Source: Catellatospora vulcania (GTDB taxonomy: Bacteria; Actinomycetota; Actinomycetes; Mycobacteriales; Micromonosporaceae). Taken from it: a DNA stretch of 64,000 nucleotides. The position numbers and the translations under genes were made by a program. The stretch spans positions 85,969 through 149,968 of the forward strand of contig NZ_ML769303.1 in the NCBI RefSeq assembly GCF_009720385.1, written 5' to 3'. Shown here piece by piece: positions 9,622-18,436 of this stretch (positions are counted from its first letter, which is position 1; every line of letters begins with the position of its first letter). The notes beneath the pieces are model-generated. The model worked only from the letters and a program-made list of their open reading frames with translations, had not been told where the DNA came from and did not search any database.

Positions 9622-10184
9622 CGCCCACCTCGCACCAGCTCGTGCACGGTGGCCAGGTGGCCCCGCATCAGCTCGTCGTCGCCGGCGGTCGCCGGGCGCT
9701 CGGCGTACCAGATGCCGGAGAAGATCCCGGTCGCGCTCTGCAGGGCGGGCCCCAGCTCGGGGCGGGCCCCGCCGGCGGCACGCGCCAGCTCCGTGACCGT
9801 CCAGCCGGGCACGTGCTCGACCACGCCCCGGTCGACGAGTTCGCGGACCATGGCCCGCAGCCGCTCGCGTACGGCCTCGGCCCAGCGGCCCTCGGCCGCG
9901 AACCGGTCGGCCTGGGACAGGTAGACCTCGGCAGGCAGGGCAGGCAGCTCGTCCGCCGCGGCCTCGTCCTCGTCCAGGTCAGGCCGGTCGTCGGCCTTCG
10001 CGATGGTCAGCCCCGGCTCGCCGGCCCGCTTCTTGCGGCGCATCCGCCAGCGCTTGGGCAGCCAGCCGGGGTAGGTGAACCACAGCACCGCGACGATGGC
10101 CGCCAGCAGCAGGGCCAACGGCGCGGCCAGCCCGAACGGGATGACGTCGTCGAAGATCGCGACCGTCTCGTTCCACCATCGCAT
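9618..10184 (-). CDS. DUF4129 domain-containing protein
   Basis: This 188-residue protein has one membrane helix (about 17-38, GLAAPLALLLAAIVAVLWFTYPG), a charged linker, and a C-terminal DUF4129 domain with the pattern RWAEAVRERLRAMVRELVDRGVV and WTVTELARAA. The ATG at 10184 overlaps the upstream stop (TGATG), which settles the start. DUF4129 proteins accompany MoxR/DUF58 operons and sometimes transglutaminases. Function is unknown. Confidence 0.88.
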   Translation of the reverse strand: MRWWNETVAIFDDVIPFGLAAPLALLLAAIVAVLWFTYPGWLPKRWRMRRKKRAGEPGLTIAKADDRPDLDEDEAAADELPALPAEVYLSQADRFAAEGRWAEAVRERLRAMVRELVDRGVVEHVPGWTVTELARAAGGARPELGPALQSATGIFSGIWYAERPATAGDDELMRGHLATVHELVRGGR

Positions 10185-11158
10185 CAGCGTGCCGCCAGCA
10201 TCTCGGGGCCGGGCTCGCGGTGCCGGGCGGCCCGGGTCAGCCAGAGGTCGAGGCCCTCCAACCGGACCCGCGACTCGATCAGCAGCGCGGCGTCCAGCGC
10301 GGCCAGGCTGGCGTACGCCAGCGTGTTGGCGGCCACGATCATCGGCACCAGCAGCCACTCCGCCGTCCCGGCGGGCAGCGGCAGGTACTCCAGCCCGGCC
10401 AGCAGGCCCAGGTAGAACGCGAAGCGGATGAGCAGCCAGGACGAGTAGCCGATGACCCGTACGGCGGCGCCGCGCATACCGCCGCGGAAGGCCAGCCCGG
10501 CCCCCCGCTTGAGCGCGCCGAACGGCCCGCGCCGTTCGATCGTCACCGCGACCGCGGCCAGGCCGAACAGGGGGTATCCGAGCAGCCACACCGGCCCGAG
10601 GAACGCCCCGAGCGCGGCAGGCACCGCCGCGACGAGGCCGACCAGGGCGACCGCCTCGACCTCCCGGAACCGCTCACGCCACCGCCCCAGCGCCACCGGT
10701 CGGCCGGTGACGGCGGAGACCGCGGCGCGGCCCGCCTGCGGCCCGAGCCAGGCGATGATCAGGGCTTCCAGGCCCGCGCCGATGGCCAGCAGCACCCAGT
10801 AGCCGCCGCTGAGCCCCGGCATGCCGTCGCTGAGGCGGATGCCCAGGGTCAGCCGTCCGGGCACCAGCACCGCCTGCTCCAGCACGGCGAGCGCCGCGGC
10901 GGTCGCCAGTAGCCCGGCGGCACGGCGGCGTACCAGCTCGGAAGCGGTGTCCAGCAGCTCGCCCAGGGTGAGCGGGCGCAGTGGCAGCGCTTCGTCACGC
11001 GGCAGCCGGCGCGCGGCCGAAGGCGCTGCGCGTTCCAATCGTCGCTCCGAGGGGGTGTCGGCGGACCGTGGGGAGTCCCTGGGCACGACGCGCGAGCGGC
11101 GGCGGGCCGGGACGGACCATGTTCCGGGGGGTGGCGGAGGCCGCCGCCATCCTGGCAC
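10184..11158 (-). CDS. Polytopic membrane protein, first gene of the MoxR operon
   Basis: This hydrophobic protein (up to 324 residues) starts its conserved part at LPLRPLTLGELLDTASELVRRRAAG, a sequence typical of glycerophosphodiester-phosphodiesterase membrane-domain relatives in actinobacteria. About six membrane helices follow. The N-terminal Arg/Pro-rich 50 residues are doubtful; a GTG at 11086 would give 300 residues. It is divergent from mtrA with about 130 bases between. Function is unknown. Confidence 0.75.
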   Translation of the reverse strand: MPGWRRPPPPPGTWSVPARRRSRVVPRDSPRSADTPSERRLERAAPSAARRLPRDEALPLRPLTLGELLDTASELVRRRAAGLLATAAALAVLEQAVLVPGRLTLGIRLSDGMPGLSGGYWVLLAIGAGLEALIIAWLGPQAGRAAVSAVTGRPVALGRWRERFREVEAVALVGLVAAVPAALGAFLGPVWLLGYPLFGLAAVAVTIERRGPFGALKRGAGLAFRGGMRGAAVRVIGYSSWLLIRFAFYLGLLAGLEYLPLPAGTAEWLLVPMIVAANTLAYASLAALDAALLIESRVRLEGLDLWLTRAARHREPGPEMLAAR

Positions 11159-11285
11159 GGCGTGGCCACATACGTGGCCCCTACCCTGGCCGATCGGACG
11201 AGATCGGTGAAGCGGGTTCGTGTCTCGGCGGGTGGGATGGGATATTGGACGGCATGAGCGAGCCGATGATGCCGAGGTTTACCGC

Positions 11286-11975
11286 ATGAGGGCGCGTGTC
11301 CTGGTGGTGGACGACGATCCCGCGCTCGCCGAGATGCTCGGCATCGTGCTGCGCAGCGAGGGTTTCGTGCCCGCCTTCGTGGCCGACGGCGAGCGGGCGC
11401 TGGCCGCCTTCCGTGAGGCCCGCCCCGACGTGGTGCTGCTCGACCTGATGCTGCCCGGCATGAGCGGGCTGGACGTCTGCCGTGCGATCCGGGCCGAGTC
11501 CGGTGTGCCGATCGTGATGCTGACGGCGAAAAGCGACACCGTCGACGTCGTGCTGGGCCTGGAGTCCGGCGCCGACGACTACGTGGTCAAGCCGTTCAAG
11601 CCCAAGGAGCTGGTGGCCCGGGTCCGGGCGCGGCTGCGCCGGGGCGAGGACGTGACCCCCGAGCTGCTGACCATCGGGCCGCCGGACAACCAGATCATCA
11701 TCGACGTGCCGGCGCACACGGTGACCCGCAACGGGTCCGAGGTCAAGCTCACCCCGCTGGAGTTCGACCTGCTGGTGGCCCTGGCCCGCAAGCCGCGCCA
11801 GGTGTTCACCCGTGAGGTGCTGCTGGAGCAGGTCTGGGGCTACCGCCACTCGGCGGACACCCGGCTGGTGAACGTGCACGTGCAGCGCCTGCGAGCCAAG
11901 ATCGAACCGGACCCCGAGCGCCCGGAGATCATCTTGACCGTGCGCGGCGTGGGTTACAAGGCCGGCACCAGCTAA
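11286..11975 (+). CDS. mtrA: Two-component response regulator MtrA
   Basis: This OmpR/PhoB-type regulator has 229 residues. The receiver domain begins RARVLVVDDDPALAEML, with the phospho-acceptor Asp53 in VVLLDLMLPG and the conserved Lys in MLTAKSD. The winged-helix DNA-binding domain ends RLRAKIEPDPERPEIILTVRGVGYKAGTS. The ATG at 11286 gives the standard MtrA length; the frame is open further upstream but without family sequence. MtrA with its kinase MtrB controls cell-wall and cell-cycle genes and, in streptomycetes, development. Confidence 0.95.
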   Translation: MRARVLVVDDDPALAEMLGIVLRSEGFVPAFVADGERALAAFREARPDVVLLDLMLPGMSGLDVCRAIRAESGVPIVMLTAKSDTVDVVLGLESGADDYVVKPFKPKELVARVRARLRRGEDVTPELLTIGPPDNQIIIDVPAHTVTRNGSEVKLTPLEFDLLVALARKPRQVFTREVLLEQVWGYRHSADTRLVNVHVQRLRAKIEPDPERPEIILTVRGVGYKAGTS

Positions 11976-11987
11976 CCTTGACCGACC

Positions 11988-14900
11988 GTGACCACCCCCA
12001 CCCCCACCCCTGTTGAGCTGCCCGAACCCCGCCAGGCGGGGGATGACGGGCAGCCCTCGGGCGTGCCCGCACCTCTCGTGCAGGCGCGCGCCACGATCAA
12101 GCAGCTCGTGAAGAAGACGGCCCGGGTGCCGGCATTGCGCCCCGCGGCGCGGCGGCTCGCCCCGGGGGTGCGCCAGGCCCGGCGGATCTGGCGGCGCTCG
12201 CTGCAGCTGCGGATGGTCACCGTCACCCTGCTCTGCTCCAGCGTGCTGGTCGGCGGCTTCGGCTACCTGATCGCCAAGAGCAGCACCGACAGCCTCCTGG
12301 AAGGGGCCGAGCAGGACGCGCGACGCCAGGTCCTCAGCGGCGTCACCACCGCCAGCCAGCAGCTGAGCGCGATTCCGATCGCGGCCAGCCCGGACACCCC
12401 CGGCCAGGTGGTCCGCCTGCTGAGCTCGCTGACCGGTGGCCAGGAGGGCGTCGTGACGACCATGCGCTTCTCCGAGGTGACGGACGCGCCGCTGCTGAGC
12501 AGTGCCGGGCTCGCCTGGCCGCAGGGCCTCGACCTGCGCCCGGCGATCACCAAGGAGCTGGAGGACGACGTCCGGGCCGGCGGCCGGTCCTACCAGTACG
12601 TCAGCGCGGACCTGGGCGACGGCGCACACACCTACCTGGTGTGGGGCTCACCGGTGCCCACGCTGAAGTGGAAGGGCGGCTCGGTCGAGCTGTACTACCT
12701 CTTCCCGGTGGACACCGAGATCGAGGTCGCCAAGGACATCACCTCGACCGTCAGCTTCGTCGGGGTGGCGCTGGTGCTGCTGCTCGGCATGGTCACCGCA
12801 CTCGTCACCAGGGCCACGGTCAGCCCGGTCCGGGTCGCGGCCCGCACCGCGCAGCGCCTGTCCGCCGGACTGCTCGACCAGCGGATGGTCGTCAAGGGCG
12901 AGGACGAGATGGCCCTGCTCGCCGACGCGTTCAACCAGATGGCGGCCAACCTGCAACGCCAGATCGTGCGGCTGGAGGAGATGTCCCGGCTGCAGCGGCG
13001 CTTCACCTCGGACGTTTCGCACGAGCTGCGCACCCCGCTGACCACCGTGCGGATGGCGGCCGACCTGCTCTACTCCCAGCGCGAGGACTTCGACCCGGCA
13101 TCGGCGCGCAGCGCCGAGCTGCTGCAGGCCGAGCTGGACCGGTTCGAGGAGCTGCTCACCGACCTGCTGGAGATCAGCCGGTTCGACGCCGGCTTCGCCA
13201 TGCTCGACTCCGAGCCGACCGACCTGGTCACCGTGGTGCGCCGGGTGACCGAGCGGCTGGAGTCGGTCGCCGACCGGGTCGGCGTGAACCTGGAGCTGGT
13301 CTCACCGGATCCGCCGGTCATCGCGGAGATCGACCCGCGCCGGGTGGAGCGGATCCTGCGCAACCTGGTGGGCAATGCCGTGGATCATGGCGAGGGCCGG
13401 CCGGTGACGGTCACCCTGGGCATCGACGCACGCGCCATCGCGATCACCGTGCGGGACCACGGCGTCGGTCTGAAGCCCGGTGAGGAGAAGCTCGTGTTCA
13501 ACCGGTTCTGGCGAGCGGATCCGTCCCGGGCGCGGCAGACCGGTGGCACCGGCCTCGGCCTGTCGATCAGCATCGAGGACGCGCGGCTGCACGGCGGATG
13601 GCTGGAGGCCTGGGGCGCGCCGGGAGCCGGTGCGCAGTTCCGGCTGACCCTGCCCGTGCGGGCGGGCGGGCGGCTGACCGGCGGACTGCTGGCGGTGACG
13701 GCCGCGCTGGCGCTGTCCGGCTGCGGCATCGGGGTGCGCGGCGACGTGGTGCGCGACGGCGTGGGCCCGTCGGCGGGTCCCGGGTTGACCTCCTCCGACG
13801 GCGTCAAACCGCCGGCGTGGAGCGCGAACGAGACGGACCCGACCGTCCTGGTGGGCAACTTCCTCAAAGCGGCCGCCGGCGATCACGACGGCGCCGGACA
13901 CACCGCGGTCATGGCGGCGGTGAAGCCGTACGTGGCCGATGCCAAGCATGACGAGTGGAACCCCGGACCCGATGTGGTGCTCGTCAAGGTGCTCGAGACG
14001 ACGACTCTCGAAAACGACGCGGTCGAGGTGCGGATGCGCCGGATCGGCGTGCTGACCACCGACGGTCGTGTCGATCCGTACGCCGGCGCGCAGCGCTCCC
14101 CCTATCGCTTCAATTTCGAGCCCGCCCCCGGCGGCGGCCTGGTGCTGACCAACCCGCCGGAAGATCTGCTGCTCAACGTGGAATCGCTGGAGAACTACTA
14201 CGTCAAGCTGCCGATCTACTTCTGGAACACCGACCGCACCTCGCTGGTCCCCGACGTGCGATACCTGGCCAGGGCCGTGCCGGAGGAGCAGGTCAACACC
14301 CGGCTGTTCGACTGGTTGAAGAAGGGGCCTTCACCCTGGCTGGCCAAGACGGTGGAGGAGGTGCCGGAGGACACCGGGCGGCTGGGCAGCATCGTCGAGG
14401 ACGCGCGCCAGATCACGGTGAACCTGGGAGCGCTGGCCGATGTGGCGGCGCGCGACAGGCTCGCCGCCCAGTTGCACTGGACGCTGTGGCCGGCCGACAA
14501 CCAGCGTCTGCAGTTGCAGCTGGAGGGGCGTGACGTCACCACGGACTACCGCTTTCCCGACAAGAACCTGGCCGCGGCCCTGCCCAAGGCGCGCGAGGCC
14601 TACCGGTACGCGGTGGTGGACGGTGTGCTGACCCGCCTCACCAAGCCGGGTCAGGCGTACCCGCGGTGGCAGGTTCCGACCGCCGTCAACAGCAGGGTGA
14701 TCTCCGCGGCGGTGGCCAAGGAAGAGGCGGCCTTCGCGGTGGTGCGCGAGGGGGCGAAGGGCCGTCCGGAGCTGTACATCTGGCCGCGCAGCGACGCCGG
14801 CAACAACGCCACGGTCAACAAGGTCGCGCTGACCGCCGACGTGATGTCGCGGCCGATCTGGCTGGATCGGGCGGCCGGGGCGGCGCTGGTGCTGGCCGAC

Positions 14901-15497
14901 GGGAAGCTCTGGTCGGTGGGGGTCAAGGACACCCGGGCCACGCCGGTGAACGACGAGAGCGCCCGTGCGCTCGGGAAGGTCACCGGCGTGACCGTCGCGC
15001 CGGACGGACGGCGCATGGCGCTGGTGATCGGCGGTGAGCTCTACGTCGCGGCGCTGCAGCGCCAGTCGCTCAAGCTCGGCACGTTCGTCGTGGGCGAGCC
15101 ACGCAAGGTGCCCACCAGCCTGGACGGGCGGCTGCGCGAGGTGGCCTTCCTGCAGGAGGACATGGTGGTCGTCAGCGCCTCCGGCGACAAGGCGGCGCTG
15201 GCGCAGGTGACCATCGACGGCGCGATCGAGGAGGTCTTCCCGACCAATCGGCGCGCGGTCGTCGCCAACCTCACCGCGTACGTCGTCAACGGTGGCCAGC
15301 GCCAGTTCAGCGGCCCGGTGATGCTGGACGTGGACGACAAGGCCAACCAGGCGTTCAACAACAAGCTCTCGCCGATCGACAGGAGTTCGCTGGCACCGCC
15401 GCCGTCGTCGCCTCCGGTGTCGCCGGCCCCGTCCTCGTCGGCCTCCCCCGGGCCGCCGGTGGAACCGGTCATCACGGCTGCCTGCTTCGAGGGCTGA
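11988..15497 (+). CDS. mtrB: Sensor histidine kinase MtrB, reading frame continuous with LpqB
   Basis: The open frame is 1169 codons. Residues 1-556 are MtrB: a cytosolic N-terminus, a first membrane helix near 70-95, an extracytoplasmic sensor, a second helix near 255-280, HAMP, and an H-box with His345 (SDVSHELRTPLTTVRMAADLL). The N-box NLVGNAVDHG and the G-boxes end at FRLTLP. Normally MtrB then terminates and lpqB begins. Here no stop occurs, and the frame runs into an LpqB lipoprotein signal and body. The junction is a (GCGG)4 tract (13658-13673) followed by CTGA; removing one unit or one base would create a stop immediately. It could be a true fusion, a slippage site, or a sequence error. 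Confidence 0.85.
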   Translation: MTTPTPTPVELPEPRQAGDDGQPSGVPAPLVQARATIKQLVKKTARVPALRPAARRLAPGVRQARRIWRRSLQLRMVTVTLLCSSVLVGGFGYLIAKSSTDSLLEGAEQDARRQVLSGVTTASQQLSAIPIAASPDTPGQVVRLLSSLTGGQEGVVTTMRFSEVTDAPLLSSAGLAWPQGLDLRPAITKELEDDVRAGGRSYQYVSADLGDGAHTYLVWGSPVPTLKWKGGSVELYYLFPVDTEIEVAKDITSTVSFVGVALVLLLGMVTALVTRATVSPVRVAARTAQRLSAGLLDQRMVVKGEDEMALLADAFNQMAANLQRQIVRLEEMSRLQRRFTSDVSHELRTPLTTVRMAADLLYSQREDFDPASARSAELLQAELDRFEELLTDLLEISRFDAGFAMLDSEPTDLVTVVRRVTERLESVADRVGVNLELVSPDPPVIAEIDPRRVERILRNLVGNAVDHGEGRPVTVTLGIDARAIAITVRDHGVGLKPGEEKLVFNRFWRADPSRARQTGGTGLGLSISIEDARLHGGWLEAWGAPGAGAQFRLTLPVRAGGRLTGGLLAVTAALALSGCGIGVRGDVVRDGVGPSAGPGLTSSDGVKPPAWSANETDPTVLVGNFLKAAAGDHDGAGHTAVMAAVKPYVADAKHDEWNPGPDVVLVKVLETTTLENDAVEVRMRRIGVLTTDGRVDPYAGAQRSPYRFNFEPAPGGGLVLTNPPEDLLLNVESLENYYVKLPIYFWNTDRTSLVPDVRYLARAVPEEQVNTRLFDWLKKGPSPWLAKTVEEVPEDTGRLGSIVEDARQITVNLGALADVAARDRLAAQLHWTLWPADNQRLQLQLEGRDVTTDYRFPDKNLAAALPKAREAYRYAVVDGVLTRLTKPGQAYPRWQVPTAVNSRVISAAVAKEEAAFAVVREGAKGRPELYIWPRSDAGNNATVNKVALTADVMSRPIWLDRAAGAALVLADGKLWSVGVKDTRATPVNDESARALGKVTGVTVAPDGRRMALVIGGELYVAALQRQSLKLGTFVVGEPRKVPTSLDGRLREVAFLQEDMVVVSASGDKAALAQVTIDGAIEEVFPTNRRAVVANLTAYVVNGGQRQFSGPVMLDVDDKANQAFNNKLSPIDRSSLAPPPSSPPVSPAPSSSASPGPPVEPVITAACFEG
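13656..15497 (+). CDS. lpqB: Lipoprotein LpqB (in-frame with mtrB; probable internal GTG start)
   Basis: This is the LpqB portion, 613 residues if initiated at GTG 13656. That start gives a credible lipoprotein signal: Arg2 and Arg6, a hydrophobic core, and lipobox LSGC with Cys23. A GerMN-like region and a C-terminal beta-propeller-like domain follow, then a Pro/Ser-rich tail (APPPSSPPVSPAPSSSASPG). LpqB is known to interact with the extracytoplasmic part of MtrB and modulate its activity. No good ribosome-binding site precedes the GTG, so translation may depend on mtrB or occur as one polypeptide. Confidence 0.8.
   Translation: MRAGGRLTGGLLAVTAALALSGCGIGVRGDVVRDGVGPSAGPGLTSSDGVKPPAWSANETDPTVLVGNFLKAAAGDHDGAGHTAVMAAVKPYVADAKHDEWNPGPDVVLVKVLETTTLENDAVEVRMRRIGVLTTDGRVDPYAGAQRSPYRFNFEPAPGGGLVLTNPPEDLLLNVESLENYYVKLPIYFWNTDRTSLVPDVRYLARAVPEEQVNTRLFDWLKKGPSPWLAKTVEEVPEDTGRLGSIVEDARQITVNLGALADVAARDRLAAQLHWTLWPADNQRLQLQLEGRDVTTDYRFPDKNLAAALPKAREAYRYAVVDGVLTRLTKPGQAYPRWQVPTAVNSRVISAAVAKEEAAFAVVREGAKGRPELYIWPRSDAGNNATVNKVALTADVMSRPIWLDRAAGAALVLADGKLWSVGVKDTRATPVNDESARALGKVTGVTVAPDGRRMALVIGGELYVAALQRQSLKLGTFVVGEPRKVPTSLDGRLREVAFLQEDMVVVSASGDKAALAQVTIDGAIEEVFPTNRRAVVANLTAYVVNGGQRQFSGPVMLDVDDKANQAFNNKLSPIDRSSLAPPPSSPPVSPAPSSSASPGPPVEPVITAACFEG
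13658..13673 (+). repeat. (GCGG)4 tetranucleotide tract at the mtrB/lpqB junction
   Basis: Four tandem GCGG units are followed by CTGA. With three units the frame would read GTG CGG GCG GGC GGC TGA and end MtrB here. Unit number therefore decides whether MtrB and LpqB are joined. Confidence 0.85.
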
Positions 15498-15500
15498 GCT

Positions 15501-16229
15501 GTGCCGGTAGGGGCGCTGTGGCAGGCACTGGCCGATCTGGTGCTGCCCACCTCCTGTGCCGGTTGCGGAGCTTCCGGGCTGCCGCTGCGCCACGAGGTCT
15601 GCGCGGGCTGCGCCCGTGCGGTGGAGTCGCTGCGCGCCTCGCCGACCCGTCCCGATCCGGCTCCGGCCGGCCTGCCCGCCTGCGTGGCGCTGGGCGGGTA
15701 CGACGGCGAGCTGCGGGAGCTGATCCTCGCGTTCAAGGAGCGCGGGCGGCACCGGCTGGCCCGGCCGCTGGGGGCGCTGCTGGCCGAGGCGGTCGCCGCG
15801 TCGACCGCTCCGGATCGCCCGCTGCTGCTGCTCTACGTCCCCGACACGGCGCAGGCGGCGCGCGCCCGGCACGGCGACCACATGCGTGCACTGGCCCGCT
15901 GCGCGGCGGACCGGCTGCGGGAGGCGGGCCGGCGGGCGGAGACGGCCGCGCCGCTGCGCGCCCTGCCGAAGGCCGATTCGGCGCACCTGACGTCGGCCCA
16001 GCGGGCCGCGGGGGCGGCGGGTGCGTTCGCGCCGCGGCGTGGGGAGCTGGAGCGGGCGCGTCGGGCCGCGCCCGGGTCCGTGACGGTGCTGCTGGACGAC
16101 ATCGTCACCACCGGGGCGACGCTGGCCGCCGCGTCCTCGCTGCTGGCAGCTGAGGGGGTGCGCGTCGAGGCCTGCGTGACCCTGGCGGCGACACGCCGGT
16201 ACCTGCCACAGCGCGCAATATGGCCGTAA
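15501..16229 (+). CDS. comF: ComF family phosphoribosyltransferase-like protein
   Basis: This 242-residue protein has an N-terminal zinc-ribbon-like Cys cluster (CAGCGASGLPLRHEVCAGC) and a type I phosphoribosyltransferase fold with the PRPP-binding loop VLLDDIVTTGATL. ComF supports DNA uptake in competent species; in actinobacteria it sits in the conserved mtrAB-lpqB-comF-hpf-secA order seen here, and its role is unclear. The GTG start lies 3 bases after the lpqB stop, so it is probably cotranslated. Confidence 0.9.
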   Translation: MPVGALWQALADLVLPTSCAGCGASGLPLRHEVCAGCARAVESLRASPTRPDPAPAGLPACVALGGYDGELRELILAFKERGRHRLARPLGALLAEAVAASTAPDRPLLLLYVPDTAQAARARHGDHMRALARCAADRLREAGRRAETAAPLRALPKADSAHLTSAQRAAGAAGAFAPRRGELERARRAAPGSVTVLLDDIVTTGATLAAASSLLAAEGVRVEACVTLAATRRYLPQRAIWP

Positions 16230-16483
16230 TCTTCGGATAATGGCTGGATCGATGCTGGGTGACGGCTCCGTGACGCGCGGTACCGAAAGGGCGAATCTCG
16301 TCAAAACAGTCTTGGTACAAGGGATGACGAGTGGCTGACAAGGGGCTAGCGTCAGAAGCCAACCACCTGATGGAGGTCACCGTGCAAGTGGTGACGAGAG
16401 CGTCGGAAGGGGCATAGAGAAGTGCGCCCCGGACACCAGTTGCCGGGGTGTTCCGCACTCGGACAGACCGTGGGAGGTCAGGC

Positions 16484-17119
16484 GTGGACATCGAGGTCAA
16501 GGGTCGTAATGTTGAAGTTCCGGATCATTTCCGGGTTCATGTAGCCGACAAGCTGCAAAAAGTTGAGCGTTACGACCAGAAGATCATTGAATTCGACGTC
16601 GAGCTAATCCACGAGCGCAACCCGCGCCAAGCCGATTCCTGCCAGCACATCGAGATCACCTGCGTCACCCGCGGCCCCGTGATCCGCGCGACCGGTGCCG
16701 CCGGTGACTTCTACTCCGCACTCGACGAGGCCGTGGAGCGGCTCGACCGGCGACTGCGCAAGGCCGCTGACCGCCGCCGGGTGCACCGCGGCCGTCGCGC
16801 CCCGATCTCCGTCGCCGAGGCGACCGCGAACCTGGCCCTGTTCGAACCCCCCACGGGCGGCACGGCCACCGCCACGCTCGCGCGCTCCGCCAACGGCGCG
16901 GGCGGACCGATGGACGCCCTGGAGGACCAGGACCAGCCGTGGCACATCGTGCGGGAGAAGGAGTTCTCCGGTGAGCCGATGACAGTCGACGACGCCCTCT
17001 ACCAGATGGAGCTGGTGGGGCACGACTTCTACCTGTTCCACGACAAGGACAGCGGTCGGCCCTGCGTCGTCTACCGCCGCAAGGCGTACGACTACGGCCT
17101 GCTGACCCTGGCCTGGTAG
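16484..17119 (+). CDS. hpf: Ribosome hibernation-promoting factor, long form
   Basis: This long HPF has 211 residues. An N-terminal S30AE domain (DIEVKGRNVEVPDHFRVHVADKL) is followed by a linker and the C-terminal dimerisation domain (IVREKEFSGEPMTVDDALYQMELVGHDFYLFHDKDS). Long HPF joins two 70S ribosomes into inactive 100S dimers during stationary phase. The GTG at 16484 is preceded by GGGAGGTCAGGC and starts exactly at the conserved domain. The 250-base leader (16230-16483) is unusually long and may hold stress-responsive control signals. Confidence 0.95.
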   Translation: MDIEVKGRNVEVPDHFRVHVADKLQKVERYDQKIIEFDVELIHERNPRQADSCQHIEITCVTRGPVIRATGAAGDFYSALDEAVERLDRRLRKAADRRRVHRGRRAPISVAEATANLALFEPPTGGTATATLARSANGAGGPMDALEDQDQPWHIVREKEFSGEPMTVDDALYQMELVGHDFYLFHDKDSGRPCVVYRRKAYDYGLLTLAW

Positions 17120-17140
17120 AACAGCCGATAAGACAGGTGT

Positions 17141-17172
17141 CGGCCTGTCCCGTCCGAGGATGGGACAGGCCG
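17141..17172. terminator. Bidirectional terminator between hpf and GNAT gene
   Basis: CGGCCTGTCCC (17141-17151) pairs with GGGACAGGCCG (17162-17172) in a short-loop hairpin between two converging genes. Confidence 0.8.
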
Positions 17173-17181
17173 ATCTTCGTG

Positions 17182-18303
17182 TCAGCGGTGCTTCTCGGCG
17201 ATCCGCACGTACTGGATGTCGTCGACCCGGGTGCCGTCCCGCACGGGCAACCGCGCCTTGAGCGTGCCCTCCAGTTCGAAACCGGCCCGCTCCAGCACCC
17301 GCCGCGACGCCTCGTTGTAGGGGAACGTCCCGGCGACCACGCGCACCACGTCCGCCTGCTCCATCGCCCAGTCGCTGAGCAGCCGGGCGGCGCTGGTGGC
17401 GAAGCCCCGGCCGCGGAACTCCGGGCGCAGGGCGTAGCCGAGGATCGCCTGCTGCAGGAAGCGCTCGTGGTAATAGAGGCCGATCTCACCGGCGAACGCG
17501 CCACTGTCGGCGTCCAGGATGACGCAGGTGGCGCGGGCGCCTGCCAGCCAGTCGGCCTCGGCGCAGGCGCAGCGCTCGCGCACACCGTCCAGGGTGGTCG
17601 GGCCGCCCACGTTGCTGCGCGCCACCTCGGGCAGCTCCGCCAGCGCGAAGTAGTCCTCGGCGTCGGCCGCGGCGATCCGGCGCAGCCGCACCCGCCCATC
17701 GGTCAGCTCGCCGCCCGGGAAGTCGGGCAGACCGGGCGGCACCGGGCCGGGCGGATCGCTCGCCAGGCGGACGAACGCCACGTAGTCGCCGTGGGAGCCG
17801 TCGCGGCGGGTCGACGCGCCGCGGCGTACGCCCTCGCGGGTGAAGCCCGCCGCCAGCGCGACCCGCTGGCTGGCCGCGTTCGACGGCACCGTGAACAGCT
17901 CCATGCGGATCATGCCCAGCGTGCCGAACGCCCAGTCGGTGATGGCGCGGGTCACCGCGGTGGCCACGCCCCGGCGGCGTGCCCACGGCGCGACCCAGTA
18001 GCCGACCTCGGCCTGGCGGCGGTCCTCCTGCAGGTGGCTCAGGCCCGCGCCGCCGAGCACCTCGTCGGTGACCGGGTCCACCACCGCCCAGGACGCCCCG
18101 CCCGCCTGCCAGTCGGCGAGCGACCCCTCGGTGATCCACCACCGTGCGTCATCCATCGTGTACGGCGTCGGCATCTGCGCCATGAAGTGCGCCGTCACCG
18201 GATCGTCGCAGGCCGCCTGCAACTGCTCGGCGTCGCGCAGGCGCCAGGGCCGCAGGCGCACCGTCCCGCCGTCGAGCGTCATCGGCTCACGGGGGCCGGT
18301 CAT
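17182..18303 (-). CDS. Tandem GNAT-domain acetyltransferase
   Basis: This 373-residue protein has two complete GNAT N-acetyltransferase domains. The first is about residues 5-175 (GGTVRLRPWRLRDAEQLQAA ... YWVAPWARRRGVATAV) and the second about 195-370 (GRVRLRRIAAADAEDYFALAE ... EFRGRGFATSAARLLSDWA). The acetyl-CoA loops R/Q-x-x-G-x-A/G are seen as RRRGVA and RGRGFA. Both domains resemble the RimJ/RimL branch that acetylates protein N-termini or small amines. The start codon overlaps the end of a 68-bp tandem repeat. The substrate is unknown. Confidence 0.88.
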   Translation of the reverse strand: MTGPREPMTLDGGTVRLRPWRLRDAEQLQAACDDPVTAHFMAQMPTPYTMDDARWWITEGSLADWQAGGASWAVVDPVTDEVLGGAGLSHLQEDRRQAEVGYWVAPWARRRGVATAVTRAITDWAFGTLGMIRMELFTVPSNAASQRVALAAGFTREGVRRGASTRRDGSHGDYVAFVRLASDPPGPVPPGLPDFPGGELTDGRVRLRRIAAADAEDYFALAELPEVARSNVGGPTTLDGVRERCACAEADWLAGARATCVILDADSGAFAGEIGLYYHERFLQQAILGYALRPEFRGRGFATSAARLLSDWAMEQADVVRVVAGTFPYNEASRRVLERAGFELEGTLKARLPVRDGTRVDDIQYVRIAEKHR

Positions 18304-18436
18304 GCCTTCTCCTCACTGCGTTCGTCGGCGGCATCGCGGAGGCCGCCGATTCGCTCGCGGTGCTCGCTCATGCCTTCTCCTCACTGCGTTCGTCGGCGGC
18401 ATCGCGGAGGCCGCCGATTCGCTCGCGGTGCTCGCT
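18301..18436 (-). repeat. Perfect 68-bp tandem duplication encoding overlapping 23-codon mini-ORFs
   Basis: Two identical 68-bp units (18301-18368, 18369-18436) fill the gap between the two GNAT genes. On the minus strand each contains a 23-codon ORF (MSEHRERIGGLRDAADER then SEEKA), at 18439-18368 and 18371-18300. Each mini-ORF has its ATG overlapping the preceding stop (ATGA or TGATG), and each carries GAGGAGAAGGC before the next ATG. The chain is GNAT stop, mini-ORF 1, mini-ORF 2, GNAT start, with no untranslated base. Whether the peptides are functional is unknown; they may only relay ribosomes. Confidence 0.85.

Noticed and set aside
16370..16417. Possible 15-codon leader ORF before hpf
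   Set aside because: It has a start and stop but no clear ribosome site or amino-acid bias that would suggest attenuation; it could be chance.
18301..18436. CRISPR-like array
   Set aside because: There are only two directly abutting 68-bp units with no spacers and no cas genes. It is a tandem duplication.
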